A DNA stretch of 64,000 nucleotides from Panicum virgatum (lineage: Eukaryota; Streptophyta; Magnoliopsida; Poales; Poaceae), in contig NC_053139.1 of NCBI RefSeq assembly GCF_016808335.1, positions 20,336,782 through 20,400,781 of the forward strand, written 5' to 3'. The position numbers were made by a program, and so were the translations under genes. The notes below the pieces were generated by a model. That model was given only the letters and a program-made list of their open reading frames with translations. It searched no databases and had not been told where the DNA came from. How positions within the stretch are numbered: position 1 is the stretch's first letter; every line of letters starts with the position of its first letter. Below are positions 10,653 to 21,800 of the stretch, in pieces.

Positions 10653-12738
10653 CATCTTTAAAAGAGCAATATACAAGGCATGAAAAAATAGAACAAAACA
10701 TAGCTGCATGGATCAAAACTAATTTTCAAAGACTGTTATACTAAGTTCCAGAGGCTCAAAATTTATTATCATGATTTGGTACTGAAGAGCAAGCTCTATT
10801 AAAAATATTAGATTTTTCTGGGTAGTGAAACTAATTTTCTTGATTTAGTACATTTCTTCCTGCCATAAATCATTTGGACCAGTTTGACTTAACTAAAAAT
10901 TACCAAACTTTTTCTGCAGCATCCATACATCTATGTAAATTAACTGTATAATTTTTAGCTCATGAAACACAGCATAGAAAATGAAATAAACAGATCTTAG
11001 GCATAAATCAAGATCTAATTGAAACCTATAGCTATGGCCATCAAACTTTTACACAAGACTACTATGCTAGCACATAGATCACTGACAAAAAATGGGAGAC
11101 ATGCAATGTATAGAACTCAAAATCTAATTAAGAGTCTAATAAACTTGCATTTAATCTAGAGCAAAAACCAGTGAGCAAAAGCAAAAGTGCATGTAACAAA
11201 AGTTGTAGATCTATTCACAAGGATTTCAGAACAGTTGAGTTTGCACTTTCCTATTTTTTATGATTTTCAATCGAATTTACAAGTTTGTTGTTTGTGAAAA
11301 CAAAAAGGAAAAGAACTTTTGCGCAAAGGCCCCTTGAATCCTGAAACTAATTGTAGGGAGGCCTCTGTCGGAGAAAACAGAGGAGGCGGGCTCGGCTGGC
11401 CAGAATCCGGCGATGGCGGTTGCCGGCGGTGAGGGAGAAGTGGGGGAGAAGCATCAGGGGGTCAAGCTCTACCTAGTGGTGGGTCGATTTGGGGTTGGGG
11501 AGGCCAGAGGCGGCTCGCCGGCAGTGGAACAGGGGCGACGGCGGCGGAGCTTCGCCGGTAGTGGAACAGGGGCGACGGCGGCGGAGCTTCGCCGGCAGCG
11601 GTGCTCCGGCGTAGTAGGAGGGGCGGCGCTAGGTCGAGGAGCTTCACTGCGTCGTGGGAAACCGATTCTTGGGGTTAGTTGGGACCGAGGAAGGGCAGAG
11701 AGCAGGGCTCCACAGCGAGCTAGGTGGGGGCGGCGGCCATGGCGTGCTGCGGCGCCGTTCCTGGGCACTGGGCGAGCTCGATTTGGGCTCTAGGGAGAAG
11801 AAGAGAGTGGAGAGGGGAGGGGTGAGCAGCTGTTGCGCGAGTAAATGGGGGAGGGGAGGCGCTGCGTCGTGGTGGCCGGCAAGGAAGCGCGCTTCGTGCT
11901 GGGGCGCTCGAGCATGGAGGTCTCATGGCCGCGACGACGTGACAGGGCGAGTAGACAGCACGGCTGGTCGGCAGGGATCCCTTGGCGCGGCTTGGCCATC
12001 AAGCATCGCCGGCTAGGTGGCCGGCGGCCTCTGCCACGCGCGCATGAATGGGGAGGGAACAGACGGAGTAGATAGAGAAAGGGAGGGAGGAGAGAGAGTG
12101 GTCAACGATGTTTGACCATGTTTTTCTCAAAATTTTCAATGTAATCTCAAAAAGTTTGAATACGAAAGTTGATCAAAATTCAAAATCCTACAACTTTCAT
12201 TACAGAAACTTTTTCATTTGAAGCTTCGTTTGAAAGTTAAAATTTGAAACTCGAGTGTGTTTGAAATTTGTCCTATACGCTTCGGAATTCAAATTTTTCT
12301 TCCATTTTTGTGTGACAACTCGAAAAACTTTGAACACGAACATTGTTCATCATTTGGAAACCTATAACTTTGGTTTTAGGCAAAATTTCATTTGAGCAAT
12401 GGTTTAGAAATCGTTTTCAAAGCCTATTTGTTTAAATTTCAAAGAGAGCTTAAGCCTTTGAAACTATGATTCGAATGACTCTTCATTTCATGTGTTAAAT
12501 TTCTTTCTCACTTTGACTTCAACTAGACTTTAGTTTATCATGACGCTAGTGAGATGCCTATTCAATTTCATATGCATACTTGCATCAGTTTAAAAGTTAT
12601 TTAGGTTTTCTAACCTCTCTTCATATACACATAGACACACATACATACACATGCATTTATTTCAATGTTTCTTGGTTAATGATGCATAATTGGTACTAAT
12701 GACTCTTGTTTAGCAAATTAAAAACCTAAGCTGTCACA
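10653..12738. mobile_element. Retrotransposon-derived region with GC-rich island, unclassified
   Basis: AT-rich DNA (10653-11330), then a GC-rich island (11360-12080), then AT-rich DNA ending AGCTGTCACA at about 12738, which resembles an LTR terminus. The island includes a 36-bp unit GTGGAACAGGGGCGACGGCG... repeated twice (about 11523-11596). ORFs across the island lack known domains and occur on both strands. I see no intact gene. Confidence 0.35.
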
Positions 12739-13045
12739 AAAACTTTTTGTCAGTAGAGCCAAATATAATATCATCGACATATTTGGCGCACAAATATCTT
12801 TATCAACTTTGTGAGTAAAGAAGTTGAATCAGAAGAAATTAAATCAACATTGCCCATTTCAAAATTGCTCTTGAGAAAAAAATTCTCAAGGCATTTATAA
12901 CATACTCTAGGAGTTTGCTTAAGCCCACATGGTTTGAAAATCTTTGATCTTCAAAGCTCGACGGTTGTTCCATGTACACTAGCTCGGATAGGAGGATATT
13001 GAAGAATGCATTTTTCATAGACTAATAAAATATAAATTGATTCAA
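12739..13045 (-). pseudogene. Ty1/copia reverse transcriptase fragment
   Basis: Read on the minus strand, the segment shows a degenerate CGLKQTPRV motif, then, some 60 codons later, AKYVDDIIFGSTD, the YVDD catalytic box of copia reverse transcriptases. The wording around it resembles the SIRE/Maximus lineage. Frameshifts separate the blocks. It is an isolated fragment; no LTR, integrase or RNase H is nearby. Confidence 0.75.
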
Positions 13046-13687
13046 ACCTAGCTACATGTGCGTGCAAAGACAGGAGGCAAGATCCCGACTGCTAGCGCGA
13101 CGCAACTGGTCTGCGTCTGAGATGCATGGCTGATAGTGTTGGTCATGAAACACGTGGGACACGGGTGGCGTTCAAACCACTAGCTTGCACCATCACGTTA
13201 GTGAATAGTGACACATGTACACTGTACCACCCCAGCTAGCAACTTGGTCACCAGCATCGTACTTCCCAATTCCAAATTATAGGTTGGTTTAGCATTTCTA
13301 GGTACTCTTTTTGCAGTACATCTAGATATATATATCAAAAAAGGACAAAATAATATATATTCTGGAACTGAGGAATTAGAAAATAAAACATCAACTAGTT
13401 ATGCATCGAACTGAGAGAATAGGTGTTATACCCTCATCAGCGCGTGGCAATGTTTTCCTTTTTCCTCCTGCCTTCAAGAGTACATATGGTCAAAGCCACA
13501 CATATCAAAATAAAACATGCGCTTAGGCTGTGATAACTGATAAGCTAAGGTTTATCAGATACACAAAGTGGCATACCAAAACTTTTTGGTACATCGGTAT
13601 CCCAAGAAATACAGTCACTTGAAGCCTGCTGCAGAGTACATATGGATTTCTCGGGGCAACCCACCTAGTTGCCAGCCCTACGCGAAA
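13046..13687. other. Intergenic; probable FIP37 3' UTR at its right side
   Basis: No coding sequence. The 200-250 bases next to the FIP37 stop codon at 13688 are the expected 3' UTR on the minus strand; no single dominant AATAAA signal stands out. Confidence 0.4.
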
Positions 13688-16600
13688 CTACCTCAACTTT
13701 CCACTCTTGACTTCCATTGGATCTGAAGCTGTATTGATATCATTTGCAGCTTCGTCTCTCTCTTCTTCAACCGCTGTGTCACGAGTAGCTTCTTTCTGAG
13801 AAAGCATCTCCTTCAATCTTGCCACCTCTAGATCCTTGGCTTCCAACTCCTCTTGCAGAATCGACACCTGAAAAAGATGCGAGGCCAAGATCTTAGTGAC
13901 CTGTGAAGGCAGCCAACGAAAAGTAGGCAGTACTAACAACGATGAAGCTTACCATTTCGTTTGATCTCTCCACGTCATTTGTTACACCATCCATGTGTTT
14001 ATACAAAACTGGCAACAAAATAAAAAGGGTCAAAGATATTCATCTAATCATAGATAAAGTTCTGTCACAGAATAAGCAATCTACAAAATAGAAAGTTGTC
14101 AGATTCTATTGTAACTTGGGGGGAAAAAGAATTCAAATCTAAGATATGTTGTGGTACCAGAGTAAACGGTTCTCAGCAAACTAATTCTTAAGTTGTGAGA
14201 TTCTGTTGTAACTTGGGGGAAAAAAGAATTCAAATCTAAGATATGATGAGGTACCAGAGTAAACGGTTCTCAGCAAACTAATTCTTTTTTTTCTCTAACA
14301 TGTATGGAGCTGTGTATCATTTCAAGAAAGTCCCAAAAGTTTCAACATACCCCATAACCCCAAAAATTAGAACATTCACACCAAAATCAAAATCCAAAAC
14401 AACAAATGCCAGGTACTATCGAAGGTAATGCACACAGCTATCTGAAAGCAGGAAGATGTTTGAAGGTAAATGCAATGCCAATTACGAGACAATACTGGAA
14501 CTGAGCACATCATCTCATTGCATCCTTATTTTGAATAACAGAATGACAGGCATAGCAACCAAGAAGTTTGTTTTAAGTGGATTCCAAGTCAAATAAAATA
14601 ATAAAATTTTGCTAAGAAGACCTCACGTGGGTCGAGAAAACCCCCGAACCCCTGCCCCGCCCTTATACAGCTGCACCGTAGCCCGTGTGAGACGACCAAA
14701 TAACCCAGGCCAGGCCTTAGGCCAGGCCTTAGACCTGTGCTTTGGTGTGGGACAGATGAGGGGATTTTTTTTAACCAAATTCGCTCCCATGAAGAGTCAA
14801 ACCCAGGACCCGAAGACCATCTGAACCACTCAGCTAGAGGCAACAAGAAAAATCAAATAAAATTATCACCAGTGACTCAATTTCTTTCCCAGCAATGTGT
14901 TCAATGTTAATGTTAGTATTAACTCCAGATATAGTTAGTTTAGGATTGATTGTAAGCTCGAGATAACCTTCCATCTCTAGGAGAGGCTACTTGCCCTCCA
15001 AGCCATGTATTCCTATATATTCGCCCTAGAGGCTCAATGCAATACATCCCACGCATCATACACAATCTACAGTTATCATGAATATCCTAAGTAGCTCCAT
15101 CATTGAGCACGCTAACACAGAAATCTAATCGTGATAACACAGTGCAATATATGTCAAATAACTGAAAAATCTAGAATGGGAAGTGCAGCGAACGATACTC
15201 TTGGTAGTACTATGAGCATTAATCACTGAGAAGCACAAAAACCATTAAAAACAAAGCAGTCCATAACGGTACGGTGAGAGATAACATCACTAACCATCAA
15301 ATTGATTCCTGAGCTCATTGTTCTGAGACTTCAGAACTGCAATTTTCATTCCCAGCTCATGGATCTGTACCAAAGATACATGGTTAAAAGCATTGATAAA
15401 AGTCTGCTTTTTACAGCGTAGTAGGATTTGAGAAAATCAAAAGATCTATAAATTTTTTTACTAACAATTAGTTGAACTATATGCATACTGAGAGTAGGAA
15501 AGTTGCATCAACAGATTTGTATTTACACAGATATTTTAATAAGATATTGATTTTGTAGCAATTTAAAATATATTGCAACAGATATTGGTGATCGAAGTAT
15601 GCTTCTAAAGACTTCTTTTTTTTTCTGAAAATGCTTCTAAAGGCTTCTCCAAACCCTAATACACCCTACAAAAGTAACAGAATGGACTAGTTGAGTAAGA
15701 AGATATAATTGGCACATATTCACGTCAGATGCACTATTGGCATAACTATAGCAGATGTAATTTTACTTATGGCACACTCTGGTTGCTCAAGGACTATTCT
15801 CTTATGATGATCACAATATCCAATCAGCAAACATATCCAAAATTATGATCACAGAGGTAAGCAGGAGTCTATAAAAGGAGTTACTTTTCCTTCCGATGCC
15901 ATTGCCCCAATCTCTTCATTTTCCTCTTGCAATGTTCTACATTTAGCCATTAGCATTTTCCCAAGTTTGCTCGATGGAGTAAAATTGACAGCAGCAACAT
16001 TGTCCTGTAGTTCCTTTATTTTTTTCTCTTTCTCGTCCACAAGATTCTGCACAAAAGTAGAATAGATTTGGTATGCATGGAATATCCAATGAGTCCCAAG
16101 ATATGCAGTTTTGGCTTTCCTAGCCCAAGTTTCAAATTCTGATTCATCGTATAATTCAGTCTTCAACCTACGGTGAAATCAGCAATTCTACAAGTCTACA
16201 AAAAAAATAGACAATATTATCCCTTTTCTTTTTCCCGAAAGACTATTCAGAGCTTATGACAATTCATTTCTTAATGCACATTTTAGATGCACAGAAAATT
16301 TTTGTACTCAATAGGATTATGCACTTGCATACTATGACACCCATATCTGACAAACAGTGCAAAGGCAGAGCAAAAGGAAATCATAAACATCCTTGCTATG
16401 TATCTTTTAGGAATCACAGCAAAGTGTCTTTTCTTTAAAAGAATCAAACTACACAGCCAAGTGGTTTGATTGTTCTAAACATACAGGTACAAGACGATAA
16501 AATAAAATAAGAACTGCCTGATTCAGGAAATGTAACTAGCCTTTAAGCGTGTAAATTCCTCATGAATTGCTGGATCAAGCAATAATCTCCTTGTCTGTTA

Positions 16601-18818
16601 ATCATACAAAAGAACGAACTATAAGTTAACCATATCATAAACATTGGTTAAACAAAATTAAGGCAATTATTGAGGACACAGTCTATAGTAGAATTCGAGT
16701 AGTTTTCAGATTGAACTGTTAGAAACTGTATCAATCTTATCAGGCAAGTCAAGGCAACTATATTTTTGTATTGAGAAATTGAACAAAAGATAATAGCCTT
16801 CTCTAGCCAAATGCCTTACACCTAACCTATGGTTCATTTCTCCCGATTCTAGTATCTCATCTTGTTCAAGCTTCGACATTGTCCTGGTACTTTCCTGTGT
16901 TAATGCCGTTTTGAACTAAGATTTTTAAAAGAGCGTGCAATTAATTAATTTATCCAACACACCTAATTTTTTTCAAGCATGCAGGAGAGTGGAGAGTTGC
17001 ATGTCATTGCACTAAAGGAATAAAGCTCTGTACCAAATTCATTATAATTCCCTTACTAGTAAAGACTAAAGAGGTGAACACACCTCTTTATTATTAGAGA
17101 AAAGTCTACATTTGAACCCTAAACCCTGTTTTCAAGACGTCCGATTAATCGCGATTAATCGCGATTAATCGTCCTGGACGGTCCAGCAGTATCGTCCAGG
17201 GCCTCCGTCCAGGCCAGACCGTCCAGGAATCTGGACGTCCGATTAATCGTCGTCCAATCGCGATTAATCGGACGTCCAGGGTGTTTGAGCGTCCAGGCAG
17301 AGGAAATAAGAATGGGCTGCATCTGCTGAGGGAGTTGGGCCAAGCAAGCTGTAAGTTTTGGCCCAAGCCCATTAGGGTTTCTCTTATTGATATACTCCTC
17401 ACTCCCTCAGCCTCTCTCTCTCTCTCCTCACTCACACAGTTCGGCAGCTCCCTCTCCTCCAGAGCTCCCTTCCGGTTCCCAGCTCCTCCTCCTCCTCCCT
17501 CCCGTCCAGCTGCCTCCCTCTCTTCCTTGCGGCTGCTGCTGCTGCAGGCAAGCAGGCCTGCAGATCTAGATTGACAAGATGAGCTCCTCCTCCTCAGGTC
17601 AGTCTCAGTCATCAGTCCTCGTTCAAGATTTGTGCTTTTCCAGTGTTTGAAGCTTCAAGATCTTTTTCTCTCTGTAGATCTAGTTCGACAGAGGCAGCGT
17701 GCAGTGGAAGTGTACCTACCTGAGGAAGTTCAAGGAGAAGGAGAAGTTGGTTCCTCAGTTGCATCAACTGCTGCTGGTTCAGCAGCATCAACTGCTCCAG
17801 ACATTGCATCTCTTGTTGAGAAGGCCTTAGCAAAACTGCCTCCAGAAATGGCTGCTGAAGCAAAAGATCCCAAGAGGAAGGCAAAGTCTCGAGACCCTGG
17901 ATGGCAGTTTGGATGTGCTTTGCTGTGTTAATTTGCTTTGTTGATCACTTGATCACTTGATTGTCTTTTACCTGATTGCCTTGTTAATGTGCTTTATTTT
18001 TCTATATTTTCAGTTTGGCAGCAGCAGCCAGCAAGACAAGAAAGGGCTCTGCAGCAACCAGGTAAGTGGCCAACTGACCTATCTATAGCCTAGAAGATGT
18101 AGTATATAAGTGTGTGTGTGTGTGTATATATATGGTGTAATGTATGTATTGTTATAACTATAGTATATATATATATATATTGTATATATGGTATATATAA
18201 GTTCCCCATATAGGGGACGACCAGGACGACCAGGGGACTCGTCCAGGGTCGATTAATCGTCCTGGACGACGATTAATCGTCCTGGACGTCCTGGACGGTC
18301 CCCAGGCGTCCAGACCCGTCCAGCCGTCTTGAAAACATGGCCCTAAACGATCACGTCCATCCAATTTTCACCCTCGAACTACAAAACCAGACAGCCTGCA
18401 CCAGCGAATTGTTGAAACCGGGTGAAATACAACCCCCACCCTAAAAAATCCCTGTTTTGATCTCCCTCCCTCCCTCCCTCCCACCCCCCCCTCCCTCCCC
18501 CCCCCCCTCCCTCCCCCCCCCCCTCCCTCCCCCCCTCCCCCCCCCCTCCCCCCCCCCCCCCCTCCCTCCCTCCCTCCCTCCTCCCCCCCCCCTCCCCCCC
18601 CCCCTCCCCCCCCCCCCCCTCCCTCCCTCCCTCCCTCCCTCCCTCCTCCCCCCCCCCCTCCCTCCCCCCCTCCCCCCCCCCTCCCCCCCCCCCTCCCTCC
18701 CTCCCTCCCTCCCTCCCTCCCTCCCTCCCTCCCTCCCTCCCTCCCTCCCTCCCTCCCTCCCTCCCTCCCTCCCTCCCTCCCTCCCTCCCTCCCTCCCTCC
18801 CTCCCTCCCTCCCTCCCT

Positions 18819-18858
<40 letters not shown>

Positions 18859-21800
18859 ACCAAGCTGCCAGGGCCAGCAGCTGCCCAATCAGCAACTCCA
18901 TTCCCAAATTAGATTAGAGCAAGCATCAGGTCACGGACTCACAGCTTAATCTCATCTACACACTACTGCAGTTGCCAATCAATTGGCTACTCATTCTTCC
19001 AATTGAACCACTGGTGCAGGAGCTTGAGGTGAGCAGCTTGCAGTGGCGAGATTTAGCCAGAGCCGAGGATGATGATGGCAGCGTGTGGTGGGGCGGGCCG
19101 CACCCCACTGCCTTGAACACTGGAAGTGCACACAGCTGTAGGAGACAGTACGTGGAGGCAGGCCTGGAGCTGCTGCTTGTTAATCTGCAGCAACAGATTA
19201 GCAGCGGGTTGGACGAATAAGCGGCAGCACCTTAGGTTCTCATGCACATGCTTCAGGGGCTGGAGGTAGCAGCCGCAGTCTCTGATAGGAGGAGTAGCAG
19301 CGTGCCTATGACCATGGTAGCCGAGCTCACCGGCAAGAGGCGGTTGGTCATGGGAGGGGGTTAGGGAGCTTTGATGAGAATAAAGGCGATAGAACGAAAA
19401 TGAGAATAAGGATGTGTATTGCAACATGTCCACTTCAGTGAATCAACTGCCATGTCGGATCAAAACCGGGGTGGAATTGGCTGACAAGTGCATGGTGTGG
19501 GCTATCTGGTTTTTGTAGTTTAAGGTGAAATATGGACTTTTCCCTTATTATTATACCAAAAAATAATATAGAGGAGAGGCAAAAACACTATTGATACCAA
19601 AAAGATACTGCCTTGAATAATATCTAACGACAAAAGGTTATTAGGTAGAATATAATATAAATATTAAGACAATGAGGGAATCTCTAAGGCAAAGTTTACT
19701 TGCACAGCTAGATGAGAGATAGGGAGGGAGAGAAATTGTCAGCCAGCAACGAAGGCCTTGCTATGTGTTGGACTGAGGATAAAAGCCCCCACCCCTCCCA
19801 CTATAACACCTGGGTTTTATGGTCGGGTTGGCTAGGTGGGGCGCTCTAACTTGGTACCAAAGCCGAGGTTCTGGGTTCGATCCCTCCTGGCCACGCATTT
19901 CTTCCGCTGCGCGATTTCCCCTGCGGGGTTCGCTGAGACCAGCAGCCACAGGCGTGGCGCGGCTCGCTCGCCGTAGGGGGAATGTTGGACTGAGGATAAA
20001 ACCTCCACCCCTCCCACTATAACATCTGGGTTTTATGGTCGGGTTGGCTAGGTGGGGCGTTCTAACTTGGTATCAGAGCCGAGGTCCTGGGTTCGATCCC
20101 TCCCGGCCACGCAATTTCCGCTGCGCGATTTCCCCTGCGTCTCTCGTGTGCTGAGACCTGCTGCGGGCTACGCCGGGCTCGCACGCCGTAGGGGGAATGT
20201 TGGACTGAGGATAAAAGCCCCCACCCCCTCCCACTATAACACCTGGGTTTTATGGTCGGGTTGGCTAGGTGGGGCGCTCTAACTCTATGATAAGGTATTT
20301 TCTCCCAAGATGAGTAACCATAATAGAGCAGCTGTGTTTGGATGGTTATGAGAGACACCTAGTAAACTTTATATTTGGGTGTGCGGTGCTGAAGTGGACA
20401 TCAACCCCAGAATGTAAAATACAATAGTCCATTTCAACACTGAAAATTTCACATAAATAATGACATAAGGAGCTAATGTTTACCTGCATCGATGGTGGCC
20501 TTAATTGAGTTTTTAAATCTCTAACTGCAGACTGTAAATTTCATCCACAAGAAAGAAAAAAATCAGCACGAGAATGAAAAACCACGAAATGAAAAAAAAA
20601 GCAGCAAGACCAATAGTCCCATAAAATAAGTTAAATATTGATAATAAGTTTCCAATTGGTTGCCACTGTGAAGTGTATACAGATTAAAAAGGTTGAATTA
20701 CAAAATATCCAACAGATCAAAGGGACATGTCCTCATAGCAAAATGAGGCTTCCCGAGGGTATACCTTCAGTTCTGCAATCTCCTGCTCCCGTTTTGCAAA
20801 TGTTACAATATAAGCTGCCTCCCTTTTTTTTGCCTTCTCCAGCTGAGTATGTAACAAAATAAAAATAAATTGGAAGCAAAGCAGAACAATTTTACTAGTC
20901 CCTAATATAAAAAAATTGACTAAACAAAAACAACCTGCTCCTTCAATGACTCTTCTGATGACTTCAGGTTACTCAGGTATGAAACCACTGAAACAGGATC
21001 TACAATTGAAATAAATTGACTTGGTGATTTGGTTAGGCATACAAAATATTAGGATGGATTTGTATTTAATTCAAGAACCTGGATTAGTTCCGGAAGGTAG
21101 AGCTGGAATGTTCTGAAATGCTGAATGCCACTTCTCGATTTCTGATTTGGCAGCTTCCAGTTCCACCTATGACAATAGTTCAAAAATAATTTCCATTGAC
21201 AAAAGGGTGATGACATTTAGCTGGTAGAGCAATCAAAGCATCATCGTAGTGAAGTGGAAGCAACAGTCGAGAAGCTAACTGCAAAAACCTATATTACTTG
21301 ATCCATCAAAATCTTCAATTTTGTTTCTCTACCTAAATCTTCAGAAAGAGCTTAAGTAGTGCAATTGTACTTATAGGCTGTTGGCTTTCTTTTTCTCCGG
21401 TCAAGTTTGACTTTGCCAGACTTTTTAGTTGATAATTTTTATATTGCCGATATATCAGCAGCAATGAAGATCCAGTTATATGGTAAGCATGGATTGGAGA
21501 GTGAATGTAATGGCATAGATTGCTCTCATCACCAAACAGGCTTGCCCCTGTTGGTAGGAATTTCTGATTATGGCCAGTTCTTGGGAAAACTTGATACATT
21601 TCTTGCTTGACTTAAATACATGTCATGCGATACAAATATTATCTTTAAGACTAACTAACTGATCTCATTCTGTAAATAATCCAACTCGGCTCCAAACCAA
21701 AATTAAGCAGACAAATAGACTAGCCAGCTCTCAGTTGATGCTACACCCCACACATGACAATAGATACATACTACAATAAACCTGTGATACAAATCAAGCA

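Larger units (their letters stand above)
17117..18348 (+). mobile_element. hAT transposon deletion derivative with 8-bp TSD
   Basis: CCCTAAAC at 17117-17124 and 18341-18348 is an 8-bp target duplication, the hAT hallmark. Ends are CCTGTTTTCAAGACG (17125) and, inverted, CCATGTTTTCAAGACG (18340). The perfect palindrome CGATTAATCG occurs five times near the left end (17142-17270) and twice near the right end (18250-18279), next to TCCTGGACG motifs, as expected for subterminal transposase-binding sites. The interior keeps a leader, a start codon region at 17580 and the beginning of a BED-type zinc finger, then jumps to the right end. Confidence 0.85.
17088..19553. mobile_element. MULE in FIP37 intron 8, hosting a hAT element
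   Basis: TTATTATTA flanks the element at 17088-17096 and 19545-19553 (9 bp, low complexity). The ends GAGAAAAGTC (17097) and GACTTTTCCC (19544) are imperfect inverted repeats, and more remote inverted similarity includes ACTACAAAACCAGA-type segments near 18380 and 19510. No transposase is present. A hAT element (17125-18340) sits within its left terminal region, so the MULE arrived first. The interior also carries the CCCT/CT tract and a short GC-rich stretch. Confidence 0.65.

Noticed and set aside
6229..12738. A single 6.5-kb LTR retrotransposon running from TGTCACAACCC to AGCTGTCACA
   Set aside because: The putative termini do not have matching 5-bp flanks and I could not align two LTRs; left as unclassified.
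14600..14852. A functional tRNA or Pol III gene at the SINE
   Set aside because: The tRNA-like head is followed by a SINE body and bounded by a TSD; it is a retroposed copy.
18368..18912. Poly-Gly/Arg/Glu and poly-Pro/Ser/Leu ORFs of up to 179 codons
   Set aside because: Pure products of the CCCT/CT simple repeat in every frame.
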